From: an uncultured Flavobacteriales bacterium
GTDB taxonomy: Bacteria > Bacteroidota > Bacteroidia > Flavobacteriales_D > Parvicellaceae
Direction of reading: 5' to 3'
Assembly: GCA_943787535.1 (NCBI GenBank)
Contig: CALSMU010000004.1
Span: 124,001-188,000, forward strand
Length of the DNA stretch: 64,000 nt
Shown here: piece after piece, positions 1-8,544 of the stretch
Position numbering within the stretch: position 1 is the first letter of the stretch
How the letters are laid out: every line of letters begins with the position of its first letter
Made by a program: the position numbers and the translations under genes
Notes under the pieces: generated by a model
Database searches by the model: none
Told to the model about the DNA's origin: nothing
Seen by the model: the letters and a program-made list of their open reading frames with translations, nothing else

Positions 1-349
1 AAAGTCGATTCACGTATTCTATCCACGTTTTTTTCATGTTAAAACCTTGTTCAACTTTCAAATTGGGGTCGTTTTTGAGCTGGTCAGAAGTTTCCTTAAG
101 TCCTATTTTTTGGAGAATTACAGCAAATTTTTCAATTTTAGCTGTTCTTTTTTCGATATAAGCATCTTTGTAGTTTTCTGGTAATTCTATTTCAGAAGTC
201 GGAGGTATCCATTGGCCGAAACACTTTGGCCAATCAGGGCAGCCCATTCCTGAGCCTGTTATTCTTACAAAGCTTCCCGCGACAACAACTAAATAAATTA
301 AGACAAGTGTTAGCCAATTAAATCGGATATATTTCTTCGAAAACTTCAT
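1..349 (-). CDS. ctaA: Heme A synthase (CtaA/COX15 family), 5' part only
   Basis: Reading the minus strand from an ATG at 349 gives 116 codons without a stop before the window edge, so the gene is cut by the window. The start of the protein has a membrane segment (about residues 10-29) followed by [12 protein letters not shown] at residues 32-43, the hallmark first loop of heme A synthase, which converts heme O to heme A for cytochrome oxidase in the inner membrane. The two Cys of this loop (37 and 43) are the pair conserved in many CtaA proteins. The identification rests on this motif and the membrane topology; the heme-ligand histidines lie outside the window. It is divergent from the lipoprotein gene at 568. 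Confidence 0.88.
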   Translation of the reverse strand, partial: MKFSKKYIRFNWLTLVLIYLVVVAGSFVRITGSGMGCPDWPKCFGQWIPPTSEIELPENYKDAYIEKRTAKIEKFAVILQKIGLKETSDQLKNDPNLKVEQGFNMKKTWIEYVNRL

Positions 350-555
350 CCTTCAAAGATAGCTATTATTAAAGAATTAATTAGTTATGAGAAGATCTGG
401 ATTTTTAATTTTAGGAGATAAAAGAGGTCTTTAGGGTAAGCGGGTTATTCTTTTATTCAAAAGTATTTACACTGTATTTACTATTACAAGAGTTTTAGAG
501 TTATCACAATTGTTTTGCAAGTATAATAGTTGCTAATAATTGAGTTTGTATTGAT

Positions 556-563
556 TATATTTG
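556..563 (+). promoter_or_regulatory. Bacteroidota -7 promoter box TATATTTG
   Basis: TATATTTG matches the Bacteroidetes -7 consensus TAnnTTTG. Only four bases (CGCA) lie between it and the ATG at 568, so the transcript would start at or within a few bases of the start codon (leaderless or nearly so). A clear -33 TTTG at standard spacing was not found. Confidence 0.6.
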
Positions 564-567
564 CGCA

Positions 568-1122
568 ATGGTAAAATGGATTAGTATAATTTTTTTCTTT
601 TGTTGTTCTTGCCAAATTGAAGATGCAGAGCCGGAAATGCTTATTTCTACTTTAGATGGAGCAGAATATGTTGCCGATATGAAAGGTGAAATGAATGCTC
701 GAAAAGCAACTCATTTAATTTTACTAGGAAAAGGAGATAGCATAAACTATACATATATACAAGCTATTTCTGACAGTTTACAAACCCAAGATCCTTCATG
801 GCGGATAAAATATTTTGAAGCGTTAAATACTTTATTACCAGAAATGGATAGTATAAAATGTCGCTATCTAGGGGTTAATGCGTTTTCTTATTTTTTACAT
901 AATCCGAATGAATTGCTCAACCAATTAAATACTGTTGCTTTTGATAATTCGGAATTTTGGTTGAGAATATTGTCTTTAGAATATAATTCCCGTGTTCTAC
1001 CAGAAGATATTACTATTAATAGTGTAATTAACCTAGCGCATAAATATTGTGCCAATTGCTCTGACGACAAAAAAGAATCAATTATTGAATTTATACAGGC
1101 ATTGGCAGTATACGAAGATTAA
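568..1122 (+). CDS. Putative lipoprotein of unknown function
   Basis: 184 residues. The N-terminus is a short hydrophobic stretch (residues 4-13) ending in CCSC, a plausible lipobox with lipidation at Cys15, so the protein is probably anchored in the cell envelope. The rest is a soluble, mostly helical-looking domain with a CANC motif near residue 160. I do not recognise a family. A good promoter box sits four bases before the ATG, which supports this start and that the gene is real. It runs convergent to porX and its stop codon directly abuts the porX stop codon (1122/1123), with no room for a terminator between them. Confidence 0.65.
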   Translation: MVKWISIIFFFCCSCQIEDAEPEMLISTLDGAEYVADMKGEMNARKATHLILLGKGDSINYTYIQAISDSLQTQDPSWRIKYFEALNTLLPEMDSIKCRYLGVNAFSYFLHNPNELLNQLNTVAFDNSEFWLRILSLEYNSRVLPEDITINSVINLAHKYCANCSDDKKESIIEFIQALAVYED

Positions 1123-2715
1123 TTACCTTTTATATCTATCATATTTGTCATTCTTGGGCGTTTCCTTTTTCTTAGTACTTTTTGAACGCATTTTTATTAT
1201 TGGAATAATGACCTCCTCTAAGCTAATTCCCCCGTGCTGAAATGTGTCTTTATAATAATTCATGTAATGATTATAATTATTTGGGTAGACAAAAAACTTA
1301 GTGTCTTTGGCGAATACGTAGGTGCTACTCACATTTAATTGTGGTAAAAATGCTTCTCCAGGTCTCTTAACTTCAAAGACATCTCTTTTTTCATAGCTCA
1401 AGTTTTTGCCTTGTTTGTATCTTAAGTTGGTGTTTGTGTTCCTATCGCCAACAATCTTGCTTGGCTCATCTACTCTAACCGTTCCGTGGTCTGTAGTAAT
1501 AACAACATCACAACCATTGTCTGCAATGAGTTTAAATATATCCAGTAAGGAAGAGTGTTCAAACCAGCTCAGTGTTAATGATCGATATGCAGCTTCATCA
1601 CTAGCTAGTTCTCTAATTACTTCCATGTCGGTCCTAGCATGTGAGAGCATATCTACAAAATTATAAACGATTGCATTAAAATCATTTTGTAATAAATTTG
1701 AAAAATTATCTACTAATTTTTTCCCAGTGCTTAAGTTCGTTATCTTGTTATATGAAAATTTTCCAGTAATTCCATTTCTAATTAAATTTCCTTCTAGAAA
1801 GTCTTTTTCAAATAAATTCTTCCCTCCTTCATCATCATCGTTTTTCCATTTTTTCGGATATTTTTTCGCAATTTCTGTTGGCATTAATCCAGCAAAAAGC
1901 GCATTTCTTGCATATTGAGTAGCGGTTGGGAGAATCCCATAGTAATTATCTTCTTCCTCAACTGTAAAGTATTCGGAAAGTACGGGTTGTAAAACTTTCC
2001 ATTGGTCATATCGCAAATTATCAATTACAATTAAAAAGGTTTTTTTATTTAAGTATGGGAAAACTTTCTTTTGCAATAATGTATGGCTCATTATAGGAGC
2101 TTCTTCTGTTCCATTTAACCATTCCAAATAATTGTCCTCAATAAAACGAGAGAATAAATCATTCGCCTCTTTCTTTTGCATAGAAAGAATTTCTTTCATT
2201 CCCTCATCATTACTTTTTTCAAGTTTTAGCTCCCAACTTGTAATACGCCTATACATATTATCCCATTCTTGAAAGTCCATTTGATCTTGCAAATCCATTG
2301 CGATTTCTTTGAATTCTTGTTGGTATCCTGAAGTGGTTTTTTCACTAACGAGCCGTTTTCCTTCTAAGTTCTTTTTTAAGGATAATAGTATTTGATTGGG
2401 GTTAACGGGTTTAATCAAATAATCAGCTATTCGACCTCCTATGGCTTCATCCATGATAGACTCTTCTTCACTTTTGGTAATCATAACAATAGGTAAGTTA
2501 GGATGGTCTTTTTTTATGTTTTCTAGAGTTTCCAATCCAGTTAACCCTGGCATGTTTTCATCTAAAAAAACAATATCAAAATTGGAAGCTGTAATTTCGT
2601 CGATTGCCTCATTTCCACTATTAGCTGTTTTGACTTCATGTCCTTTTCCTTCTAGAAACATAACATGGGGTTTTAATAAATCTATCTCGTCGTCTGCCCA
2701 AAGTATTTTAGCCAT
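1123..2715 (-). CDS. porX: PorX, T9SS response regulator with PglZ-type phosphoesterase domain
   Basis: 530 residues. Residues 1-120 are a CheY-like receiver: acidic pair D8/D9, phospho-acceptor D52 (in FLDENMPGL), T80 and K102 in IKP. A helical linker leads to an alkaline-phosphatase-superfamily PglZ domain with IDNLRYDQW, LPTATQYARNALFAG and TTDHGT, whose Asp, Thr and His residues are the family's metal and nucleophile positions. PorX with its kinase PorY controls type IX secretion genes in Bacteroidota; the PglZ domain of PorX has been reported to act on oligonucleotide signals. No porY is seen in this window. The length and domain order are normal for the family. The gene is divergent from the HD phosphohydrolase, and a 264-bp repeat element lies 45 bp before its start, where promoter elements would be expected. 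Confidence 0.95.
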   Translation of the reverse strand: MAKILWADDEIDLLKPHVMFLEGKGHEVKTANSGNEAIDEITASNFDIVFLDENMPGLTGLETLENIKKDHPNLPIVMITKSEEESIMDEAIGGRIADYLIKPVNPNQILLSLKKNLEGKRLVSEKTTSGYQQEFKEIAMDLQDQMDFQEWDNMYRRITSWELKLEKSNDEGMKEILSMQKKEANDLFSRFIEDNYLEWLNGTEEAPIMSHTLLQKKVFPYLNKKTFLIVIDNLRYDQWKVLQPVLSEYFTVEEEDNYYGILPTATQYARNALFAGLMPTEIAKKYPKKWKNDDDEGGKNLFEKDFLEGNLIRNGITGKFSYNKITNLSTGKKLVDNFSNLLQNDFNAIVYNFVDMLSHARTDMEVIRELASDEAAYRSLTLSWFEHSSLLDIFKLIADNGCDVVITTDHGTVRVDEPSKIVGDRNTNTNLRYKQGKNLSYEKRDVFEVKRPGEAFLPQLNVSSTYVFAKDTKFFVYPNNYNHYMNYYKDTFQHGGISLEEVIIPIIKMRSKSTKKKETPKNDKYDRYKR

Positions 2716-2760
2716 GGTATATTTTGTTTAAATTGTGTTTTACAATGTAAAAATAAGTTA

Positions 2761-2783
2761 AGGGGAGTTCTAATAATTCATTC
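2761..2783 (+). repeat. Left terminal inverted repeat of the MITE-like element
   Basis: 23 bases that pair with 3001-3024 with a single-base gap. It is immediately preceded by TTA. Confidence 0.65.
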
Positions 2784-3000
2784 GAATCAAAATTCACATA
2801 GGTTTTTATAGACAATGAAAATTTCATCCTACTATCTGGATAATAAGATGAAGTTTGAAGCGGTATATGGAAAACTATGTGAACCATTAGGGAATAAAGA
2901 TAATAAACAATCTGACTTCGTTAAACTATTTATAAATAGCGAATGCTATTCAAAAATAGTTGTGCCTCGCATCTTATTCATTATCTTTGTTTTTTGAAAG

Positions 3001-3024
3001 AAATGAATTATTTAGAACTCCCCT
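3001..3024 (-). repeat. Right terminal inverted repeat of the MITE-like element
   Basis: 24 bases, the inverted match of 2761-2783. It is immediately followed by TTA and then the GTG start codon of the HD gene, so this repeat now forms the translation-initiation region of that gene. Confidence 0.65.
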
Positions 3025-3027
3025 TTA

Positions 3028-4260
3028 GTGGAATCAACCAATAAAAAGAAAATATTTAACGATCCAGTGTATGGTTTTATTTCATTACCATATGATATTA
3101 TTTTAGATGTAATAAACCATCCATATTTTCAACGCCTAAGAAGGATTAAACAATTGGGACTAACAGATGTTGTTTATCCCGGTGCTCTGCATACTCGATT
3201 TCATCATGCTTTGGGCTGCACACACCTAATGGGTCAGGCAATTGACACGCTTCGTGCAAATGGCAATGAAATTACAGAAGAAGAAGCCGTCGGAGTAACT
3301 CTGGCTATACTTTTGCACGATATTGGACATGGCCCATTTTCCCATGCTTTAGAACATTCTATTGTACAAGAGTTAACCCATGAAGATATCTCTGCATTAT
3401 TCATGGCAGAATTGAATAAACAGTTTGATGGAAAATTAGACGTAGCCATTCAAATATTTAATAATAAGTATCCAAAGAAATTTTTGCATCAACTGGTTTC
3501 AAGTCAGTTGGATATGGACCGGTTAGATTATCTAAAAAGAGATAGTTTTTATTCAGGTGTTTCAGAAGGGGTGGTGAGTAGCCAGCGGATCATAAAAATG
3601 TTAGACGTTATTGATGATGAGCTTGTAATTCATGAAAAAGGGATTTACTCTATTGAGAAGTTTATTGTTGCTCGTCGATTAATGTATTGGCAAGTTTATT
3701 TGCATAAAACGGTAATTAGCGCTGAGTTTTTATTGGAGAAAATTTTGAAACGAGCAAAATATTTGGCTAAGAATGGTTCTGATTTATTTTGTAGTCCTGC
3801 TTTTAAATTATTTCTCTATAATGACATAAGTAAAGAAGATTTTCAATCCGAAAAAATTCTAGAATTTTTTACAGAATTGGACGACTACGATGTGTTAGGC
3901 GCTATTAAAGTTTGGAACAACCATTCTGATAAAGTGCTGGCAGAGCTTTGTAATATGCTAGTGAATAGACAACTCCTAAAGGTTCAAATTCAAAAAGAAG
4001 AATTTAGTAAAGAGAAAATAGAGAAACATATTCAGCTTGCTTCAAAGCATTATGCTATTAGTGAAGAAGATGCCAAGTATTTTGTGTTCAATAACAATAT
4101 AGAGAACAATGCTTACAATCCAGGAATGGATAGCATAAATATTTTATTCAAAGATGGTTCTGTAAAGGATATAACTGAGGCGTCAGACAATCTCAATATT
4201 CAAGCATTATCCATGACTATAAGAAAGTTTTTCTTATGCTATCCATCTATTAGTGGATAA
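3028..4260 (+). CDS. HD-domain phosphohydrolase (dGTPase-like)
   Basis: 410 residues from a GTG start. The segment around residues 52-106 carries the HD-superfamily metal ligands: H60 in RFHHALG, the H97-D98 pair in LLHDIGHGPFSH, and a later Asp in SQLDMDRLDYLKRD. Such proteins are Mn-dependent phosphohydrolases; the substrate of this family (often annotated as dNTP triphosphohydrolase-like) is not established. The motif DPVYGFI at residues 12-18 lies near the N-terminus as in relatives, which supports the GTG start. It is the first gene before lpxD, lpxC/fabZ and lpxA, a common order in Bacteroidota. The start codon lies three bases after a MITE-like element, so its native leader has been replaced. 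Confidence 0.88.
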   Translation: MESTNKKKIFNDPVYGFISLPYDIILDVINHPYFQRLRRIKQLGLTDVVYPGALHTRFHHALGCTHLMGQAIDTLRANGNEITEEEAVGVTLAILLHDIGHGPFSHALEHSIVQELTHEDISALFMAELNKQFDGKLDVAIQIFNNKYPKKFLHQLVSSQLDMDRLDYLKRDSFYSGVSEGVVSSQRIIKMLDVIDDELVIHEKGIYSIEKFIVARRLMYWQVYLHKTVISAEFLLEKILKRAKYLAKNGSDLFCSPAFKLFLYNDISKEDFQSEKILEFFTELDDYDVLGAIKVWNNHSDKVLAELCNMLVNRQLLKVQIQKEEFSKEKIEKHIQLASKHYAISEEDAKYFVFNNNIENNAYNPGMDSINILFKDGSVKDITEASDNLNIQALSMTIRKFFLCYPSISG

Positions 4261-4308
4261 GTTCTCGAAAATATTTTAGCTATTTAGGTTTCTGTTTTAA
4301 AATCTTAT

Positions 4309-4316
4309 TAAATTTG
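4309..4316 (+). promoter_or_regulatory. Promoter -7 box TAAATTTG before lpxD
   Basis: It matches TAnnTTTG and ends five bases before the lpxD ATG. This suggests that lpxD - lpxC/fabZ - lpxA has its own promoter, giving a nearly leaderless message, separate from the HD gene. Confidence 0.5.
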
Positions 4317-4321
4317 AACCA

Positions 4322-5377
4322 ATGGAATTTACTGCACAACAAATTGCTGGACTATTAGAAGGTGAAATCGAAGGAAACCCGGAAGCCACAGTTTGTGATA
4401 TGGCAAAAATTGAAGAGGGTAAACCGGGGACAATAACTTTTCTAGCTAATCCCAAATACGAAGAGTTTATTTATACAACAGAAGCGACTATCGCTCTTGT
4501 AAATAAATCCTTTGTTCCCGAGAAAGATCTCCCAATAACATTAACCTTAGTCAAAGTAGAAGATGCATATAAGTGCTTGACAAAATTACTCACTGTTTAT
4601 GATCAGGCAACGCAAAACAAACAAGGAATTGAGCAACCTTCTTTTATTTCAGATTCATCTTCGCTAGGAGAGAATTGTTATGTAGGAGCTTTTGCGTACA
4701 TTGGAACAAATGTTACTATTGGCGAAAATGTTAAGATTTATCCACATGTATATATTGGAGATAACGTCACTATTGGAAAGGATTCAACTATTTTTTCAGG
4801 AGTTAAAATTTATGTTAACTGTAAATTAGGACAGTCCTGTACAATCCATTCAGGAGCAATAATTGGTTCTGATGGATTCGGATTTGCTCCGAATGCGGAT
4901 AATAATTATCAGAAAGTACCGCAAATTGGAAATGTAATACTGGAAGATTATGTCGAGGTAGGTGCCAATACCACTATTGATAGAGCAACAATGGGGTCTA
5001 CCTTTATTCGAAAAGGTGTGAAACTCGATAATTTAATTCAAGTAGCGCATAATGTAGATATTGGAGAGCATACTGTAATTGCTGCTCAAACAGGAATAGC
5101 TGGTTCTTCTAAATTGGGAAAGAATATGATGATTGGAGGTCAAGTTGGTATTGTTGGCCACCTAAAACTGGCAGATGGTGTTAAAATTGCGGCACAATCA
5201 GGGGTGGCGAGAGATATTTCAAAAGAAAACGAAATCGTTCAAGGGTCTCCTGCTTTTGCAATAGGCGATTATCAACGAAGCTATGTTTTGTTTAGAGGGT
5301 TGCCGAAAATGAGAGGACAAATAATCGAGATGCAAAATATATTGGAAGAAATTAAATCCTCAAATAACTTGACATAG
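4322..5377 (+). CDS. lpxD: LpxD, UDP-3-O-acyl-glucosamine N-acyltransferase
   Basis: 351 residues, normal for LpxD. An N-terminal uridine-binding domain (about 1-100) is followed by many hexapeptide repeats of the left-handed beta-helix (for example [14 protein letters not shown] and IGKDST) and a C-terminal helical extension. H243 in QVAHNVDIG corresponds to the catalytic His. The enzyme adds the second 3-hydroxyacyl chain to UDP-acyl-glucosamine in lipid A synthesis, working as a trimer in the cytoplasm. It is followed after eight bases by lpxC/fabZ and then lpxA, so three consecutive lipid A steps are probably cotranscribed. Confidence 0.96.
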   Translation: MEFTAQQIAGLLEGEIEGNPEATVCDMAKIEEGKPGTITFLANPKYEEFIYTTEATIALVNKSFVPEKDLPITLTLVKVEDAYKCLTKLLTVYDQATQNKQGIEQPSFISDSSSLGENCYVGAFAYIGTNVTIGENVKIYPHVYIGDNVTIGKDSTIFSGVKIYVNCKLGQSCTIHSGAIIGSDGFGFAPNADNNYQKVPQIGNVILEDYVEVGANTTIDRATMGSTFIRKGVKLDNLIQVAHNVDIGEHTVIAAQTGIAGSSKLGKNMMIGGQVGIVGHLKLADGVKIAAQSGVARDISKENEIVQGSPAFAIGDYQRSYVLFRGLPKMRGQIIEMQNILEEIKSSNNLT

Positions 5378-5385
5378 TTGGACAT

Positions 5386-6786
5386 ATGAATAAAAAACAA
5401 CACACGTTAACTGCGCCCATAGAACTGGCAGGAGTCGGTTTGCATACTGGGGAAAAAGTAAAAGTAATCATAGAGCCTGCAGCCGAAAATCACGGGTATA
5501 AGTTTCAAAGAACAGACATTGAAGGAGAGCCAATTGTTCCTGCTGATGCGGATTTAGTCGTTTCTACAGAAAGGGGAACAACCTTGGAAAAAAATGGTGT
5601 TAAAGTAAATACTACAGAGCATTTATTAGCTGCTCTTTATGGAATGCAGGTTGATAATGCGTTGATTAAACTTGAGGGCGCTGAAATTCCGATTATGGAT
5701 GGAAGTGCATTGCCTTTTGTTGAAGCAATTGAAGCAGTTGGACTTAAAGAACAAAAGATAGATAGAGAGTTTTTTGAGTTCAAGGAAAATAAGCCTTTCG
5801 AAGACCTAGAAAAAGGAGTTGAAATGCTAGGTATACCTTATGATGATTTTCGACTTACGGTAATGGTGGACTATGATTCTTCGGTGTTAGGAACCCAGCA
5901 TGCTTCTATGTATGATATTTCTGAATTTAAAGAGAATATAGCTCCCTGTAGAACGTTTGTTTTTTTGAGGGAGCTAGAAATGTTGGCTGAGGCTGGTTTG
6001 ATAAAAGGGGGTGATATCGATAACGCAATAATTTTAGTTGAAAGAGAGAATGTTCCGCAAGATGAGATTGATCATTTGGCAAAGCTTTTAGGCAAAGAAC
6101 ACTTAGATATTAAAATACAAGGAAATACACTGAATAATATTGATTTAAAGTTTGTTAACGAACCAGCGCGCCATAAATTGTTAGATGTAATTGGCGATTT
6201 AGCTTTGGTTGGTAAACCAATTAAAGGCCATATTTTGGCCGCAAGACCGGGACATTCTGGAAATACATCTTATGCCAAGATTATAAAAGGAATAATGAAA
6301 GAGCAGGCTAGGAAGGGTAAATATTTTGATTTAACAAAAGCTCCTCTTTATGATATCAATGATATTGAAAGAATGCTTCCTCACCGATATCCATTTTTAA
6401 TGGTCGATAAAATAATGGAAATCACCGAAGATTCAATAGTCGGAGTGAAAAACATTACAATGAATGAGCCGCAATTTACGGGTCATTTCCCTGGGAACCC
6501 AATTATGCCTGGAGTGTTACAAATTGAGGCAATGGCTCAAGTTGGAGGGATATTTTCATTGAGTAAAGTAGAAGACCCTCATTTATATTCTACCTACTTT
6601 ATGAAGATTGATAAGGTAAAGTTTAAAAGAAAAGTAGTTCCTGGTGATACCGTTGTTTTTGAATTAAAATTAGTTTCTCCTATTAGAAGGGGATTGGTAA
6701 ATATGGCAGGAGTTGCATATGTAAATGGTCAAGTCTGTATGGAAGCCGAAATGCTTGCTTCAGTTGTGAAAGATAGAGAAGAATGA
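5386..6786 (+). CDS. lpxC/fabZ: Bifunctional LpxC deacetylase / FabZ dehydratase fusion
   Basis: 466 residues, a fusion standard in Bacteroidota. Residues 1 to about 310 are the LpxC zinc deacetylase, which commits the cell to lipid A synthesis: TTEHLLAAL gives the first zinc His, HKLLDVIGD the second His and the Asp, and RPGHSGN the further catalytic His. From about residue 325 a FabZ hot-dog domain begins (MLPHRYPFLMVDK) with catalytic His and Glu in GHFPGNPIMPGVLQIEAMAQ; it dehydrates 3-hydroxyacyl-ACP. The fusion ties the use of 3-hydroxyacyl chains in lipid A to fatty acid elongation. Its stop overlaps the lpxA start (ATGA at 6783), which suggests translational coupling. Confidence 0.97.
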   Translation: MNKKQHTLTAPIELAGVGLHTGEKVKVIIEPAAENHGYKFQRTDIEGEPIVPADADLVVSTERGTTLEKNGVKVNTTEHLLAALYGMQVDNALIKLEGAEIPIMDGSALPFVEAIEAVGLKEQKIDREFFEFKENKPFEDLEKGVEMLGIPYDDFRLTVMVDYDSSVLGTQHASMYDISEFKENIAPCRTFVFLRELEMLAEAGLIKGGDIDNAIILVERENVPQDEIDHLAKLLGKEHLDIKIQGNTLNNIDLKFVNEPARHKLLDVIGDLALVGKPIKGHILAARPGHSGNTSYAKIIKGIMKEQARKGKYFDLTKAPLYDINDIERMLPHRYPFLMVDKIMEITEDSIVGVKNITMNEPQFTGHFPGNPIMPGVLQIEAMAQVGGIFSLSKVEDPHLYSTYFMKIDKVKFKRKVVPGDTVVFELKLVSPIRRGLVNMAGVAYVNGQVCMEAEMLASVVKDREE

Positions 6787-7556
6787 GTGAACTAGCTTAC
6801 ATACATCCGGATGCCAAAATCGGAAAAGGTGTTGTTATTGAGCCTTTCGCATCAATTTATGGTGATGTTGAAATAGGTGAGGGTACTTGGATTGGTCCTA
6901 ATGTTGTAATTATGGATGGTGCTAGAATAGGTAAAAATTGTAGGATTTTTCCAGGAGCTGTTATTTCTGCTGTTTCACAAGACCTTAAGTACAAAGGGGA
7001 GTATACAACAACGCATATAGGAGATAATACTACCATCAGAGAATGCGTCACTATTCATAAAGGAACCACAGATAGAAATAAGACAGTAATAGGAAATAAT
7101 TGTTTGTTAATGGCTTATGTGCATGTTGCTCACGATTGTTTAATTGGCAATAACGTAATTATAGCAAATAGCACACAATTAGCAGGTCACATTACGATTG
7201 ATGATTGGGTGATAATTGAGGGAATGGTTGGAACACAACAATTTGTGCACATAGGTGAGCATGCATTTATTGCCGGAGGTTCCTTGGTTCGTAAAAATGT
7301 TCCACCTTATGTTAAAGCAGCTAGAGAACCACTTTCGTATGTAGGAGTTAATTCGGTAGGTTTAAGAAGAAGAGGGTTTGCTGATCAGCAAATTATGAAC
7401 ATTGAAGATATTTATAGGGTAGTTTATGTTCAAAATAGTAACATTACAACAGCACTAAAAGTAGCCGATATCGAACTACCATTATCGGAAGAGAAAGACA
7501 CTATATTAGACTTTATAAAAGCATCTACTAAAGGAATTATGAGAGGGTTATCCTAA
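6783..7556 (+). CDS. lpxA: LpxA, acyl-ACP--UDP-GlcNAc O-acyltransferase
   Basis: 257 residues, the usual LpxA size. Hexapeptide repeats fill the first ~190 residues (IHPDAKIGKGVVIEP, IGEGTWIGPNVVI), with catalytic His about residue 117 in YVHVAHDC, and a C-terminal helical domain follows. It catalyses the first step of lipid A synthesis, transfer of a 3-hydroxyacyl chain to UDP-GlcNAc. Its ATG overlaps the TGA of lpxC/fabZ. It is convergent with the Omp28-type lipoprotein gene, 85 bases away; the gap contains a small GGACAGTGTCC inverted repeat but no T-run. Confidence 0.97.
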   Translation: MSELAYIHPDAKIGKGVVIEPFASIYGDVEIGEGTWIGPNVVIMDGARIGKNCRIFPGAVISAVSQDLKYKGEYTTTHIGDNTTIRECVTIHKGTTDRNKTVIGNNCLLMAYVHVAHDCLIGNNVIIANSTQLAGHITIDDWVIIEGMVGTQQFVHIGEHAFIAGGSLVRKNVPPYVKAAREPLSYVGVNSVGLRRRGFADQQIMNIEDIYRVVYVQNSNITTALKVADIELPLSEEKDTILDFIKASTKGIMRGLS

Positions 7557-7641
7557 TCAATTTTCTTAATAAACCCTTATTTCATCGCACAGATGTCCTG
7601 TTTGTGAATGCTCTAGTTGAGGACAGTGTCCTTGGGTAGTG

Positions 7642-8541
7642 TTAGAGTTTGGTTTTTATGACTTGTAATATTTCAAAGTTTTCTCTGTTACAAACAAAAC
7701 TGATTAAAGATAAGTTTTCAATATTAAAAGTCGAGTCTGTAGTTGGAATTTGATAAGAAAAGTTGTTATATATTTTTTCACCAGCGAAACCTGTTTCAGC
7801 AACTATTTGCGTTCCCCATATTCCATTAATATTATCTGTTAATACACTATGGTGGTGATATTCTTCATTGGTGTCACCATTTCCTAATTTTTGTGGACTA
7901 ATTACTGTATCTCGAATTAAATATAAAATAAGATTGTATGGGCCTTCTATACCTTCTAGAATCTCAGTTTCTGTATGGATAAAAAGACCATTAGTACTTT
8001 CAAAGTAGTTGTATTTTAACTGTAGATTTGCCCGTAGGCTCTGCGTAAGCAGAGTGCTTGTTTTATTTGTCCATTCACTAGATAGATACCAAACTAGACC
8101 TGCTTGATACCCATCATTCGTTCGATTTATTGTTCCCATGGGATTTCCTAGAAATCCAGGCATGTCAGAACAATAAGAGTTTCCTGCGGGGGTTGTAAAA
8201 TCAGTAATAAATTTTGGAGGAGATAAGGCCTGAAAAGCCCCAGAAGGACTTGCATGTATGGAAGCAACAAAAACTCTATCTAGATTATCTGATTCTATTG
8301 TGCTAGCTAATTCTGCAGCTGCAGGGCAATTAGTGCAAAGATGTCCAGTATAGTCTTCGATTAAAACATTTTGCTTAGTATTCGTATTTTGAAGCCAAGT
8401 GGGGTAAGGGTATGTTGCTGGATCTCCACCAGGATATAAAGCCCAATCTACGGATCCCTCCTCAATCGGAATAGGGTTTTCGACTTTGTCACAAGAACTA
8501 AATAGGACTAAATAAATAATTATTGTAAGTAAATTTCTCAT
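7642..8541 (-). CDS. Omp28-type outer-membrane lipoprotein with CxxC motif
   Basis: 299 residues. The N-terminal hydrophobic stretch ends in LFSSC, a lipobox with Cys17. The protein then has a TYPYPTWLQN segment and an EDYTGHLCTNCPAAAEL motif, the thioredoxin-like start of the Omp28 family, with C69 and C72 forming CTNC. Omp28-type proteins are surface or outer-membrane proteins of Bacteroidota of unsettled function; the CxxC in a thioredoxin-like context suggests thiol-disulfide chemistry, but this is inference. The gene starts three bases after the DUF6029 gene and is the last of a three-gene minus-strand unit with a TlpA-like thioredoxin. Confidence 0.8.
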   Translation of the reverse strand: MRNLLTIIIYLVLFSSCDKVENPIPIEEGSVDWALYPGGDPATYPYPTWLQNTNTKQNVLIEDYTGHLCTNCPAAAELASTIESDNLDRVFVASIHASPSGAFQALSPPKFITDFTTPAGNSYCSDMPGFLGNPMGTINRTNDGYQAGLVWYLSSEWTNKTSTLLTQSLRANLQLKYNYFESTNGLFIHTETEILEGIEGPYNLILYLIRDTVISPQKLGNGDTNEEYHHHSVLTDNINGIWGTQIVAETGFAGEKIYNNFSYQIPTTDSTFNIENLSLISFVCNRENFEILQVIKTKL

Positions 8542-8544
8542 AGT

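Larger units (their letters stand above)
2761..3024. mobile_element. 264-bp MITE-like element with terminal inverted repeats and TTA target duplication
   Basis: The ends are near-perfect inverted repeats: the left end begins AGGGGAGTTCTAATAATTC and the right end, read on the other strand, begins AGGGGAGTTCTAAATAATTC, differing by one base. The element is bounded by direct repeats TTA at 2758-2760 and 3025-3027, as expected of a 3-bp target duplication. The interior has no transposase gene; it contains a 14-bp palindrome at 2926-2939 and one 60-codon open frame that does not look coding. This is the structure of a non-autonomous element (MITE). A 3-bp TNA duplication is typical of some IS5-family transposases, which might have mobilised it; that link is inference. 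No second copy was found in this window. Confidence 0.65.

Noticed and set aside
2815-2997. 60-codon open frame inside the MITE-like element
   Set aside because: It lies wholly inside the repeat element, has no promoter box or known motif, and its composition is like the flanking AT-rich DNA.
7557-7641. GGACAGTGTCC repeat as a terminator after lpxA
   Set aside because: The stem is short and has no T-run after it.
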